Assembly (NCBI GenBank): GCA_020632885.1
Contig: JACKEQ010000003.1
Coordinates: 124,001 to 188,000 of the forward strand
DNA length: 64,000 nucleotides
From: Alphaproteobacteria bacterium
Lineage (GTDB): Bacteria > Myxococcota_A > UBA796 > GCA-2862545
Reading direction: 5' to 3'
Positions within the stretch are counted from its first letter, which is position 1. Each line of letters opens with the position of its first letter. The notes beneath the pieces were generated by a model. That model worked only from the letters and a program-made list of their open reading frames with translations, was not told the DNA's origin and did no database searches. Shown in pieces: positions 24,556-32,715 of this stretch. The position numbers and the translations under genes are program-made.

Positions 24556-25464
24556 ATGTCCGACCACCCCGTCTCCGACGCGGGAGCTCCTGCTCTTCGC
24601 GTGCGGTTCGAGGAAGCGATCCCGGTCGTCGAGATCCCGGCTTCGCTCGCCTTCGAGGAGCTCCGCGCCCTCGTCCGCTCCACGCTCCCCGCGCACCTGC
24701 CCGACATCAACGGGCGCGCCAGCCGTCTCGACATCGGCGACCGCACGCTCCAGCTCTTCGACCTGCGCCGCCTCATCCATCTCCTGCGCGACGAGTTCTC
24801 GGTCGACGTCACCGGCCTGTACGTGCGTCCCGAGGTCATCCACCGCTACGCCGAGCGCGAGCTCAAGCTCAAGCTCTTCCCGATCGACGCGTCCGCCCCC
24901 GTGCACGAGGAGCCGCTGACCGACGAGGTCGAGGCTGCCCTCGCCGAGCCCGAGCCCGAAGAGGAGCAGGACGCGCCCGCCGCACCCGCCCTCCCGAGCG
25001 ACCTCACGGCCTCCGATCTCGACGAGGACGACCTCGAGCTCCCCGCGCCGACCCCCGTGAGTGAGGTCGTGGACCCCGCGGCCCTCGACGAGCTGGCCTG
25101 CGAAGCACCCCGTCGCACCGCCCCCGATCAGGGCAGCCGCACGCTCACCATCCACCGCACCCTGCGGTCCGGGGCGGTCGTCCGCTTCGACGGCGACGTC
25201 ATCGTGTTCGGCGACGTGAACCCCGGCGCCAATGTCATCGCCACCGGCAAGGTGGTCGTGCTCGGCGCGCTGAAGGGCATGGCCCACGCCGGCGCCCTCG
25301 GCGACGAGGACATGACCATCCTGGCCTTCGACTTCCGGCCCACCCAGGTCCGGATCGGCCGCAAGATCGCCATCCCCCCCAAGTCTCACAAGTCGGTCCC
25401 CGAGCTGGTCGTCGTTCGCGACGACGAGATCGTCATCGAGCCCTACACGGGCCGGTACCGCTGA
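24556..25464 (+). CDS. minC: Septum site-determining protein MinC
   Basis: 302 residues. MinC inhibits FtsZ polymerisation away from midcell after recruitment to the membrane by MinD. ATG 24556 is used; an earlier in-frame start at 24478 would add a non-homologous stretch. The N-terminal domain (residues about 10-115, VRFEEAIPVVEIPASLAFEE) precedes a long acidic linker rich in Pro, Glu and Asp (about 120-195). The C-terminal triangular beta-helix (about 200-302) has typical SGAVVRFDGDVIVFGDVNPG and GKVVVLGALKGMAHAG. That domain binds MinD and dimerises. First gene of minCDE. Confidence 0.93.
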   Translation: MSDHPVSDAGAPALRVRFEEAIPVVEIPASLAFEELRALVRSTLPAHLPDINGRASRLDIGDRTLQLFDLRRLIHLLRDEFSVDVTGLYVRPEVIHRYAERELKLKLFPIDASAPVHEEPLTDEVEAALAEPEPEEEQDAPAAPALPSDLTASDLDEDDLELPAPTPVSEVVDPAALDELACEAPRRTAPDQGSRTLTIHRTLRSGAVVRFDGDVIVFGDVNPGANVIATGKVVVLGALKGMAHAGALGDEDMTILAFDFRPTQVRIGRKIAIPPKSHKSVPELVVVRDDEIVIEPYTGRYR

Positions 25465-25561
25465 CCCCCTCGGCTGTCTCCGCAGCCGCCCCCGCGCTCC
25501 CGCGCACTCCTCCCTCCCTCGTCTCACCCTCCCGCGCGCTCGCGCCCCCAAGGAGATCCCC

Positions 25562-26374
25562 ATGTCCCAGTGCATTGTCGTCACGTCCGGCAAGGGCGGC
25601 GTCGGCAAGACCACGACGTCCGCCAACCTCGGCGCGGGCCTGGCCCTGGCCGGCAACCGCGTCGCTGTCGTGGACGCCGACATCGGCCTTCGCAACCTCG
25701 ACGTCATCCTCGGTCTTGAGAACCGCATCGTCTACGACCTCGTCCAGGTCGTCGAGGGCGAGTGCCGTCTCAAGCAGGCCCTCATCCGCGACAAGCGCGT
25801 CGAAGGTCTCTTCCTCCTCCCGGCCGCCCAGACCCGCGACAAGAACGCCGTGTCCCCCGACGACATGCGCCGGCTGGTGGGCGAGCTCAAGGAGGAGTTC
25901 GACTACGTCATCATCGACTGCCCCGCGGGTATCGAGCAGGGCTTCAAGAACTCCATCGCGGGTGCGGACCGTGCGCTCATCGTGACCACCCCCGAGGTCA
26001 GCGCCATCCGCGACGCCGACCGCATCATCGGCATGGTGGAGGCCCACGACCTCCCGGAGCCCGAGCTCATCATCAACCGCTACCGGGCGGGCATGGTCGA
26101 GCGCGGCGACATGATGAACAAGGAGGACATCCTCGAGATCCTCGCCATCCCGCTCATCGGCATGGTGCCCGACCACGAGGACGTCATCATCAGCGCGAAC
26201 CGCGGTCAGCCGGCCGTGTTCGACGAGAACAGCGTGGTGGGCCAGGCCTACCGGCGCATCACCGACCGGGTCGTGGGCCACGAGGTCCCCTTCCCGAGCT
26301 TCGAGACCCCCACGGGCATGTGGGCCACCATGAAGCGCTGGATGGGGCTCGCACCCATGCGGGAGGTGGTGTGA
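25562..26374 (+). CDS. minD: Septum site-determining ATPase MinD
   Basis: 270 residues, typical length. It is a deviant Walker A ATPase (KGGVGKTTTSANLGAGLAL); VDADIGLRNLDVILGLENR and DYVIIDCPAGIEQGF are family blocks. The C-terminal MWATMKRWMGLAPM is the amphipathic membrane-targeting helix. ATP-bound dimers bind the inner membrane, recruit MinC and are released by MinE, producing oscillation or gradients. AAGGAG lies seven bases before the ATG. A 97-base C-rich gap separates it from minC, and its stop overlaps the minE start by one base (TGATG). Confidence 0.97.
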   Translation: MSQCIVVTSGKGGVGKTTTSANLGAGLALAGNRVAVVDADIGLRNLDVILGLENRIVYDLVQVVEGECRLKQALIRDKRVEGLFLLPAAQTRDKNAVSPDDMRRLVGELKEEFDYVIIDCPAGIEQGFKNSIAGADRALIVTTPEVSAIRDADRIIGMVEAHDLPEPELIINRYRAGMVERGDMMNKEDILEILAIPLIGMVPDHEDVIISANRGQPAVFDENSVVGQAYRRITDRVVGHEVPFPSFETPTGMWATMKRWMGLAPMREVV

Positions 26375-26655
26375 TGCGCGGAATCTTCAAGAAGTTCCAG
26401 GACACCGTGTTCGGCGCGCCCCCCGCGTCGAAGGACGACGCCAAGCAGCGTCTGAAGGTCCTGTTGATCCACGACCAGGTGGCCCTGACGCCCGCGCAGC
26501 TCGATGCGATGCGCGAGGAGATCATGGACGTCATCAGCCGGTACGTCGAGGTCGACGACAACGGTGTCGAGTTCCGCCTGTCCCGCGAGGACGGCGCGAT
26601 TTCTTTGGTGTCGAACGTTCCTGTTCGACGGGTGACTGCACGCGCCAGCGCGTGA
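26374..26655 (+). CDS. minE: Cell division topological specificity factor MinE
   Basis: 93 residues. The N-terminal amphipathic, MinD-stimulating segment reads MRGIFKKFQDTVFGA, then KQRLKVLLIHDQVALT, the conserved contact region. The C-terminal dimerisation domain (VISRYVEVDDNGVEFRLSRE) closes the protein. MinE stimulates MinD ATPase and drives MinCD off the membrane at midcell. ATG 26374 overlaps the minD TGA. A strong terminator hairpin follows 17 bases later, so the operon is minCDE only. Confidence 0.94.
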   Translation: MRGIFKKFQDTVFGAPPASKDDAKQRLKVLLIHDQVALTPAQLDAMREEIMDVISRYVEVDDNGVEFRLSREDGAISLVSNVPVRRVTARASA

Positions 26656-26671
26656 GATGAGAGGAGACGCC

Positions 26672-26711
26672 AAGGGCACGTCCCCCGTTCGCGGGGGGCG
26701 TGCCCTTCTCT
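26672..26711 (+). terminator. Strong rho-independent terminator after minCDE
   Basis: AAGGGCACG (26672-26680) and CCCCC (26682-26686) pair with GGGGG (26693-26697) and CGTGCCCTT (26699-26707) around a six-base loop, with one T:G wobble. The stem is about 15 base pairs and very GC-rich. TTCTCT follows. It separates minCDE from yebC, 63 bases ahead of the yebC start. Confidence 0.8.
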
Positions 26712-26773
26712 GCTCAGAGGAGCCCCGAACGGGCGAGCAGATTAGGAGACCCCCGACAACGGAGGAACCTCTC

Positions 26774-27505
26774 GTGGGCCGCATCTTCGAGAAGCGCAAG
26801 CACACCATGTTCAAGCGGTGGGACCGCATGGCCAAGGCGTTCACCCGCGTAGGCAAGGAGATCGCCATCGCGGTGCGCGGCGGCGGCCCCAACCCCGACC
26901 ACAACCCGGCCCTCCGGCGCGCCATCCAGAACGCGCGCGCCTGCAACATGCCGAAGGACAAGGTCGAGAACGCCATCGCCAAGGCCGCGGGCGACGGCGC
27001 CGACGACTACCAGGAGCTCGTGTACGAGGGCTACGCGCCCCACGGCATCGCCCTCCTCATCGAGACCGCCACCGACAACCCCACCCGCACGGTCGCGAAC
27101 ATCCGGAACCACTTCAAGAAGTGCGACGGGAGCATCGGCAGCTCGGGCAGCGTGTCCTTCATGTTCGACAAGATGGGTGTCTTCAAGGTCAGCCCGGACG
27201 GTCTGAACGGCCACGACCCCGACGAGCTCCAGCTCGACCTCATGGACCACGGCCTCGAGGAGTGGACCACCGACGAGGACGAGGACGGCAACGAGGTCAT
27301 CGAGATCCGCTGCGCGTTCAACGACTTCGGCAGCCTCCAGGCGGCACTCGAGGAGCGCGGCATCGAGCCGGCATCCAGCCAGAGCGAGTGGCGTCCGCAG
27401 AACACGACGGAGCTCGGTGACGAGCAGATCGAAGAGGTGCTCAAGCTCGTCGATCGCCTCGAGCAGGACGACGACGTCCAGAACGTCTTCCACACCCTGG
27501 CCTGA
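26774..27505 (+). CDS. yebC: YebC/PmpR family translation/transcription regulator
   Basis: 243 residues from GTG 26774 (GGAGGA upstream). The start MGRIFEKRKHTMFKRWDRM is a variant of the family's N-terminus (usually 'AGHSKW'); the domain continues TRVGKEIAIAVRGGGPNPD, NMPKDKVENAIAKAAG, YEGYAPHGIALLIE and NRTVANIRNHFKKCDG-type blocks. YebC proteins were first described as DNA-binding regulators and more recently as ribosome-associated factors that help with polyproline synthesis. It is preceded by the minCDE terminator and its own promoter is not obvious. The membrane protein gene at 27514 follows within 9 bases. Confidence 0.9.
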   Translation: MGRIFEKRKHTMFKRWDRMAKAFTRVGKEIAIAVRGGGPNPDHNPALRRAIQNARACNMPKDKVENAIAKAAGDGADDYQELVYEGYAPHGIALLIETATDNPTRTVANIRNHFKKCDGSIGSSGSVSFMFDKMGVFKVSPDGLNGHDPDELQLDLMDHGLEEWTTDEDEDGNEVIEIRCAFNDFGSLQAALEERGIEPASSQSEWRPQNTTELGDEQIEEVLKLVDRLEQDDDVQNVFHTLA

Positions 27506-27513
27506 CCCGGGTC

Positions 27514-28560
27514 GTGCAGCCCCACCTCCGGACCGACGCGCGCGGACTGCCCTGGTGGTGGGTCACGCTCCCCGCGTGCGGCGTGGGTGCGCTGGGGATC
27601 GGAGCCGCCAGCGTGGCCCCGTACACCCATGCCGGTCTGGCCTGGCCCGTCGTGGCCGCGGGTTTTGCGCTGTTCGTCGGCGCGCCGCTCGCCCGGGAGG
27701 CCTGGACCGACGACACGCCGGAGACCCCCTCACGCGGTCTCGAGTCGGGGTTCGCTGAGATTGCGATCTGGGGCTCTGTGGCGGCCCTGGCCACAGCGGG
27801 ACCCACAGAATCGCGCGAGATCGCGATCCTGGCGGCCCTCGCGTCGTTGTCGGCGTTCACCCTGGGTCGTGCGGCGCGCTGGACCGCTGCTCTCGGTCTC
27901 GCTGCGCCCCTGGCCGTGCTGGTGTGGTCCGGGATGCATGCGCAGCTCGCGCCGGGCTGGGATCTTCTGGAGCCGCGGCTCGTGAGCCCCACCACCTGGC
28001 TGGCGTCGGCTGTGACGGCGGGAGCGCTCCTCGGATGGGCGCCCACCTTCTACGACGTCGCGCCCTCACCCACCCCGGGTCGCTCGAACCTCCCGTTCGT
28101 CCCGACCGGTCTCGGCGTGCTCGGGTTCGTCCTGGTCGCGTGGGGGCTGGCCGCCCGCTACGAGCTCCACCTCGGCTCTCCACCCACCGACGTGTTGCCC
28201 GGCCTGCTCGGCGTCCTCGCGGTGCCCGCGCTCCTCGCCGTCCGCCCGACGCGGCCCGCGAAGCTCACCGCAGCCATCGGGATCCTGGTGTTGGCCCTGT
28301 GGAGTGGCGTGTGGGGTCTCCAGGCCGTCTGGTGGTCGCTGCTCTGTCCGGTGCTGCTCGGGGCGGCGGCGGTCGTGCGCGCCTGGCGGACCCGGAGCGC
28401 GCTGGCGGTGGTGGCGGCGCTCGTGCTGCTCGGCTCGGCGGGCTTCGGCAGCCCACCGTACCCGGAGACCGTGAAGATGGGGCTCGTCGCGATGCTGCCG
28501 TGGATCGCGGCCGTCTGGATGGGCGCAACGCGCGCCCTGCTCGCGCGGGAGCCCGCATGA
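27514..28560 (+). CDS. Polytopic membrane protein, unknown
   Basis: 348 residues from GTG 27514. About ten hydrophobic segments run through the protein (e.g. WWWVTLPACGVGALGIGAA, LAWPVVAAGFALFVGAPLA, TAALGLAAPLAVLVWSG, LGVLGFVLVAWGLA, LTAAIGILVLALWSGVWGLQ), so it is an inner-membrane protein. No motif of a known transporter or enzyme family is visible. Its stop overlaps the next gene start (ATGA), and it starts nine bases after yebC, so it is probably co-transcribed with yebC and the two following genes. Confidence 0.65.
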   Translation: MQPHLRTDARGLPWWWVTLPACGVGALGIGAASVAPYTHAGLAWPVVAAGFALFVGAPLAREAWTDDTPETPSRGLESGFAEIAIWGSVAALATAGPTESREIAILAALASLSAFTLGRAARWTAALGLAAPLAVLVWSGMHAQLAPGWDLLEPRLVSPTTWLASAVTAGALLGWAPTFYDVAPSPTPGRSNLPFVPTGLGVLGFVLVAWGLAARYELHLGSPPTDVLPGLLGVLAVPALLAVRPTRPAKLTAAIGILVLALWSGVWGLQAVWWSLLCPVLLGAAAVVRAWRTRSALAVVAALVLLGSAGFGSPPYPETVKMGLVAMLPWIAAVWMGATRALLAREPA

Positions 28561-28928
28561 TCGCGCTCATCGGCCTCGCCCTCGCGAGCATCGAGATCGA
28601 GGGTCCCCTCGCGGAGGCCACCGAGGTCACGCTGCGGATCACGGAGTCGGACGGTTCGGAGTCCGGTGGCGAGACCGTGCGGGTCACGCACCATCCCGGA
28701 ACCCCTCAGGCCTTCGAGCGCGCCATCAGCATCACGGACGCGCGGGGTCGTGTGACGTGGACGCCGGAGACGAGCGGCATCGCGGAGCTTCGTGCAGGAC
28801 CTCAGGTCTTGCGTGTACGTGTCGAGCGGTCGTCCGTCCCCACGACACCCCTCGCGGTCCTCGTGATCCTCTGTGTCGCAGGGGTGCTCGGGGCCGGCTG
28901 GGGCTTCAGACGGAGGGTGAGGGCTTGA
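28557..28928 (+). CDS. Small single-TM protein with beta-sandwich ectodomain
   Basis: 123 residues; ATG 28557 overlaps the previous stop (ATGA). A short hydrophobic N-terminus (MIALIGLALAS) may be a signal peptide. The middle looks like an immunoglobulin-like domain (TEVTLRITESDGSESGGETV, ITDARGRVTWTPETSGIAEL), followed by one C-terminal helix (TPLAVLVILCVAGVLGAGW) and a basic tail RRRVRA. Predicted type I membrane protein with a periplasmic domain. Its stop is overlapped by the start of the metallophosphoesterase (TTGA), suggesting a shared function, which is unknown. Confidence 0.6.
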   Translation: MIALIGLALASIEIEGPLAEATEVTLRITESDGSESGGETVRVTHHPGTPQAFERAISITDARGRVTWTPETSGIAELRAGPQVLRVRVERSSVPTTPLAVLVILCVAGVLGAGWGFRRRVRA

Positions 28929-29809
28929 GGATCGCGCATTGCACCGACATCCACTGGACCACCGACGTCCCGTGGGGCCGGTTGCCCGGGAAGCGGATGC
29001 TGGGGACGGCGAACCAGTACCTGAGGGGCCGTCGACACCACTTCCCGCGAGAGGTCCAGCAGGCCCTCGTGCGTCACCTCATGGAGCTCGCTCCCGACGT
29101 GGTCGTCATCACGGGCGACCTGACCGCTCAGGCGCTGCCCGAGGAGTTCGAGCTGGCCCGAGAGGATCTCGCGCCCGTCCTCGAAGCGTTCGAGACCCTG
29201 GTGATGCCCGGTAACCACGATGTCTACACTCGGGGTGCCCTCGCGAACGACCGCATCGCCGAGACCTTCGGACCCTTCATGCATCGCGAAGGGCCGATCG
29301 GGCAGTACGTGAAGGGCGATGTCGCGTTCTTCATGCTGGACCCGAACCGTCCCACATTCCTGGATGCGTGCGGTGAGGTCCCCTCGAAACAACTCGAAGC
29401 CCTGCGCGCAGCCCTCGACGACCCCTCACTGGCGTCGAAGACCGTGGTGCTGGCGCTGCACTACCCGATCCTCGACCGCCTGGGCGAGGTGTACGACGAC
29501 AAGTGGCACGGGCTCCTGAACGCGCGGGAGCTCATCGGTCTCCTGAAGGCCGTGCGCTTCCCGCCAGCGCTGGTCCTGCACGGGCACGAGCACCACGGGT
29601 ACAAGGTGGAGCTCGACCTGGGTGGGGGCCGCACGAGCCTGGTCGTGGACTGCGGGTCCTCGGGCTACGCGCACATGCCGAAGAAGGCGCGCGCGGCCGC
29701 GATGGCGCTCTACGACGTGCAGGACGGCGCCATCACCATCGAGCGCTACCTGCACGACGGAACGCGCTTCGTGCCCGAGCCGGGTGGCGCGTTCGCGACG
29801 GGTCGCTGA
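28925..29809 (+). CDS. Calcineurin-like metallophosphoesterase
   Basis: 294 residues. TTG 28925 overlaps the previous stop and has GGAGGG upstream; homology starts at once (RIAHCTDIHW). All metal-ligand motifs of the fold are present: DxH (TDIHW), GDLT, PGNHDVYT, LALHYP and HGHEHH. The length and motif order fit the CpdA/3',5'-cAMP phosphodiesterase-like group, which acts on phosphodiester bonds with a di-metal centre. The substrate cannot be told from sequence. It lacks a signal peptide. Its stop is seven bases before the 3' end of the oppositely oriented tRNA gene. Confidence 0.85.
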   Translation: MRIAHCTDIHWTTDVPWGRLPGKRMLGTANQYLRGRRHHFPREVQQALVRHLMELAPDVVVITGDLTAQALPEEFELAREDLAPVLEAFETLVMPGNHDVYTRGALANDRIAETFGPFMHREGPIGQYVKGDVAFFMLDPNRPTFLDACGEVPSKQLEALRAALDDPSLASKTVVLALHYPILDRLGEVYDDKWHGLLNARELIGLLKAVRFPPALVLHGHEHHGYKVELDLGGGRTSLVVDCGSSGYAHMPKKARAAAMALYDVQDGAITIERYLHDGTRFVPEPGGAFATGR

Positions 29810-29816
29810 GCGGGCG

Positions 29817-29899
29817 TAGGGATGGAGGGACTCGAACCCTCATGACCTGAGGCCACTCGATTTTGAATCGAGCGCGTCTACCGATTCCGCCACATCCCC
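29817..29899 (-). tRNA. tRNA-Leu(CAA)
   Basis: An 83-base cloverleaf on the minus strand. The acceptor GGGGATG pairs with CATCCCT (one G:U at position 1:72), with A73 as discriminator and no encoded CCA. The anticodon stem-loop is CTCGA-TTCAAAA-TCGAG with CAA at 34-36. The long variable arm (GGCCTCAGGTCATG region) is that of a class II Leu tRNA. The T arm is GAGGG-TTCGAGT-CCCTC. It reads UUG codons, which are rare in this GC-rich DNA except as start codons. Confidence 0.97.
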
Positions 29900-29924
29900 A
29901 TGCCCTTCGAGCATAGCCCGGAGG

Positions 29925-30686
29925 TCAGGAGCGCGACCAGCGCCCCGCCGACTTCCGGACCAGGCCCTTCTTCAGCATGTCGTTGAGGACCGCCGTGATC
30001 TCGTGCGGCCCGAGCCGCGGGTACACGCTCTGGGCGCGGTGCTTGATGCCCGCGATCAGCACGTGCTCACCGAGCCCGCTGTCGGACGCCGTCGCCAGAC
30101 GCTCGATGAGCGTGTCGCGGATCCAGTTCATCTTGTCGATGTCCACCACCGTCTGCTGACGCGCCGGCTTGGCCGGAGCGGACGTGCGGGTCGCCGTCTT
30201 CCGGGCATCGCCCGTCGACCGACGCGTGCGCACCGTGGACTTCTCGGGGCTGGCAGCCTCCGCACGCTGCATGCGGATCTTCGGGGCCCCCAGCGTGAAC
30301 GCCTCGGGCTCGTGGCCCTCGAGCTTCTCGAGGAGACCCTTCAGACCCGTCGAGTCGCGGCCCGGACGACCCACGAGCTGCCCCAGGAAGGCACGGAAGC
30401 TGGCCGGCACCCGCTCGGGATCGACCGCGTCGATCTCCCGGACGAAGGTGGCCATGTCCGACCCTTCGGAGATCTCCGACATCTCGGCCTTCGCGCGATC
30501 GATGAAGTTCTGCAGCCGCAGCTTCACCGACTTCGGGCACGACTCGAGCTCGCTCAGCGCGAAGAGATCGCACAGGTTCGGCGGCTCGAGCTGCGAGCTG
30601 GGACGGATGAGGAGGTCCGGGAGCTGGACCTCGAGGAGGGTGGGGTCGGACCCCCGGAGCTGCTGAAGAGGCGCGCGGCGTCGCAT
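29925..30686 (-). CDS. Unknown protein with winged-helix-like C-terminus
   Basis: 253 residues. No known family recognised. The N-terminus (about 1-60) is Leu/Pro-rich, the middle (60-135) helical and charged, and residues about 140-180 are a basic Thr/Arg/Ala-rich linker. The C-terminus (VVDIDKMNWIRDTLIERLAT to SAGRWSRS) has the helix-helix-turn-helix and wing look of a DNA-binding winged helix; LGPHEITAVLNDMLKKGLVRKSAGR resembles a recognition helix plus wing. It ends 25 bases before the tRNA 5' end and is divergent from the adenosyltransferase. Confidence 0.55.
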   Translation of the reverse strand: MRRRAPLQQLRGSDPTLLEVQLPDLLIRPSSQLEPPNLCDLFALSELESCPKSVKLRLQNFIDRAKAEMSEISEGSDMATFVREIDAVDPERVPASFRAFLGQLVGRPGRDSTGLKGLLEKLEGHEPEAFTLGAPKIRMQRAEAASPEKSTVRTRRSTGDARKTATRTSAPAKPARQQTVVDIDKMNWIRDTLIERLATASDSGLGEHVLIAGIKHRAQSVYPRLGPHEITAVLNDMLKKGLVRKSAGRWSRS

Positions 30687-30756
30687 GGTCGAGTCCCTTC
30701 GGGTTGGAGCGCGCTAAGGCTAACGGCGAACTCCGCACCCCGCACACGAGGTCCTC

Positions 30757-31335
30757 ATGCGCATCACGAAGGTCTACACGCGTACCGGCGACAAGGGCGA
30801 CACCCGGCTGGTCGGCGGTCGGCCGCAACGCAAGGACGCCGCCCGGATCGAGGCGTACGGCACCGTCGACGAGCTCAACAGCGTGCTCGGTCTGGCCCGC
30901 ACCTTCAACGACGACCCGCACCTGGAGGCGATCCTCCAGCAGGTCCAGAACGACCTGTTCAACGTCGGCACCGAGCTCGCGACCCTCGCCGAGGATCGCT
31001 GGGAGGGCATGTACAGGCTGGGCGAGGCCGACGTCACCCGCCTGGAGCACTGGATCGACGGCCTCAACGAAGATCTCGAGCCCCTGAAGGAGTTCATCCT
31101 GCCCGGCGGAGGCCCCGTGGGAGGCTTCCTCCATCAGGCCCGCACGGTCTGCCGCAGGGCCGAGCGCCGCACCGTCACGCTGCTCGATCAGGAGCCGTCC
31201 ACCGGCACCGCTCCCCTCACCTACCTCAACCGCCTGTCCGACCTGCTCTTCGTCATGGCCCGCTGGGCCGCGAAGGCCCACGGCGAGCCCGAGTACACCT
31301 GGGAGAACCCCAGCCGCCGCTCAAGCGAGCGGTAG
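30757..31335 (+). CDS. PduO-type cob(I)alamin adenosyltransferase
   Basis: 192 residues. This family transfers adenosine from ATP to cob(I)alamin, giving coenzyme B12. Motifs are intact: VYTRTGDKGDTRLVGG (ATP triphosphate loop), AYGTVDELNSVLGLAR, FILPGG, HQARTVCRRAERR and LNRLSDLLFVMAR. It is the stand-alone PduO/MMAB type rather than the CobA type. No B12 biosynthesis, mutase or cobalamin riboswitch is next to it (only 70 bases upstream). An adenosylcobalamin-dependent enzyme elsewhere, such as methylmalonyl-CoA mutase, would fit the propionyl-type carboxylase at 35206 (inference). It is convergent with and overlaps the kinase by 15 bases. Confidence 0.92.
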   Translation: MRITKVYTRTGDKGDTRLVGGRPQRKDAARIEAYGTVDELNSVLGLARTFNDDPHLEAILQQVQNDLFNVGTELATLAEDRWEGMYRLGEADVTRLEHWIDGLNEDLEPLKEFILPGGGPVGGFLHQARTVCRRAERRTVTLLDQEPSTGTAPLTYLNRLSDLLFVMARWAAKAHGEPEYTWENPSRRSSER

Positions 31336-32715
31336 GAGCGCCAGCACCAGCACCACGATCAGCACGAGCAACGTGATCACCTGGAGCCCCAACACAGCCA
31401 CCAGGCCCACGCTCGTCGACCACGCCGGAGGCCCGGCCCGCACGGGCTCGGCCGCCACCACCGCGGGCGTTGGCACCGCCACGGGGGCCGGAAGGGCCTC
31501 CATGCGCGCCATGAGCTCGTCCAGACGCAGCTGGAGCTTGGAGTTCTCGCGGGCCAGGCGCTCCGCACGCAGCGCCTCGGAATCGCGATCGCGTCGGATC
31601 TGCTCGCTCGTCTCGCGCGGCGGGGCGCCGGGGTCCGTGCCGTTCGTGGACACCTGCAGGTACAGCCGCGTCAGCTGCTCGAAGGCCGCGGCCAGATCGC
31701 GGCACGACGTGAACCGATGCGCCGGATCGATCGACATCGACCGATCGAGGATGTCGAGCAGGGCGTCCGCCAGGACCTGCTCGCTGTCGGGCGGAACGAA
31801 GCCCACCAGCGCGTCGCGGACGTCACGCCGGTCCTCCTCGGGAAGCCGGAGGGGATCCGGGAAGGCGTCGGGGTCGAGGTCGCGCTCCCGGAAGCGCCTG
31901 GGATCCTGCGCGTAGACCTGGTGCACCTGGCTCATCCGCTGGGTGCGGAACCGCGGGGAGTGCGTGCCGTTCTTGGGGAGCTCGACCTTGTCGGCAGCCA
32001 GGCGCCGCATCCGGAGCAACGCGAACACCGTGGCCCCGAGCGACCACGTGTCGATGGCGGCCGGGTGTCGCTTCTTCGCGTTGAACAGGACCTCGGGCGC
32101 CAGGAAGTTCTCGGTGGCCACGACCTGGCGGGTCTCGTCCCAGGACGCGTCGTCCGGTGCGGCCACCTGCGCCGTGCCGAAGTCCGAGATCAGCCAGCGC
32201 CCCTCGGACGACAGGAGGATGTTGCTGGGCTTGAGGTCGCCGTGGGCCGCGACCTCCGCGGCGTACGCGAAGAACACGTGGTAGTCGCTCACCCGCCGCG
32301 CGACCTCGGCCATCGTGGCCATGAGGCGCCCGAACGCGTCGGGGTCGTCGAGACGCTCGGCCCACCACCGGGCCAGGTGCATCGGGCACCACTCCATCAC
32401 CAGCCCGGTGACGAGGGGCTCCCCGATCACGTCGTAGAGCCGCGGACACGGCAGCTCGCTGTCGCGCTCCGCGATCTGCTGGAGGATGGCCGACTCGCGC
32501 TGGAGCTGGTCGAGCGACGCCTCGTCGCCCTCGTTCCAGAGCTTGAGCGCCAGGGGCGTGCCCTCCGGGGTCACCGAGCGGGCCACCGGCGCGTCCTTGG
32601 GGACGACCTTGCGCACCGTGGCCATGCCGCCCCGCCGGAGGCGAGCACCCTCGACCGGCGCGTAACGGCGACCCGTCCGCCCGGTCCAGACCAGCGGGAG
32701 GGTCGCGGTGGCCAT
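31321..32715 (-). CDS. Hanks-type Ser/Thr protein kinase with C-terminal TM anchor
   Basis: 464 residues. Residues about 15-345 are a eukaryotic-like kinase: a weak glycine loop, LALKLW with the ATP-binding Lys, the catalytic loop AAHGDLKPSNILL (HGD rather than HRD), LISDFGTAQ (DFG) and VATENFLAPEVLF (APE-like). The HGD form suggests it lacks the RD-kinase activation-loop Arg, and the degenerate glycine loop hints at low activity. A coiled-coil segment (about 385-410) precedes the C-terminal hydrophobic helix VGLVAVLGLQVITLLVLIV, so the catalytic domain is cytoplasmic and no sensor domain lies outside. It overlaps the following envelope gene by one base (TGATG). Confidence 0.85.
   Translation of the reverse strand: MATATLPLVWTGRTGRRYAPVEGARLRRGGMATVRKVVPKDAPVARSVTPEGTPLALKLWNEGDEASLDQLQRESAILQQIAERDSELPCPRLYDVIGEPLVTGLVMEWCPMHLARWWAERLDDPDAFGRLMATMAEVARRVSDYHVFFAYAAEVAAHGDLKPSNILLSSEGRWLISDFGTAQVAAPDDASWDETRQVVATENFLAPEVLFNAKKRHPAAIDTWSLGATVFALLRMRRLAADKVELPKNGTHSPRFRTQRMSQVHQVYAQDPRRFRERDLDPDAFPDPLRLPEEDRRDVRDALVGFVPPDSEQVLADALLDILDRSMSIDPAHRFTSCRDLAAAFEQLTRLYLQVSTNGTDPGAPPRETSEQIRRDRDSEALRAERLARENSKLQLRLDELMARMEALPAPVAVPTPAVVAAEPVRAGPPAWSTSVGLVAVLGLQVITLLVLIVVLVLALLPLA

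Noticed and set aside
29817..29899. Integration site for a genomic island at the tRNA gene
   Set aside because: No integrase, direct repeat of the tRNA end or base-composition change is seen next to it.
30687..30756. Cobalamin riboswitch ahead of the adenosyltransferase gene
   Set aside because: Only 70 bases are available and no B12-box is visible; the true element needs about 200 bases.
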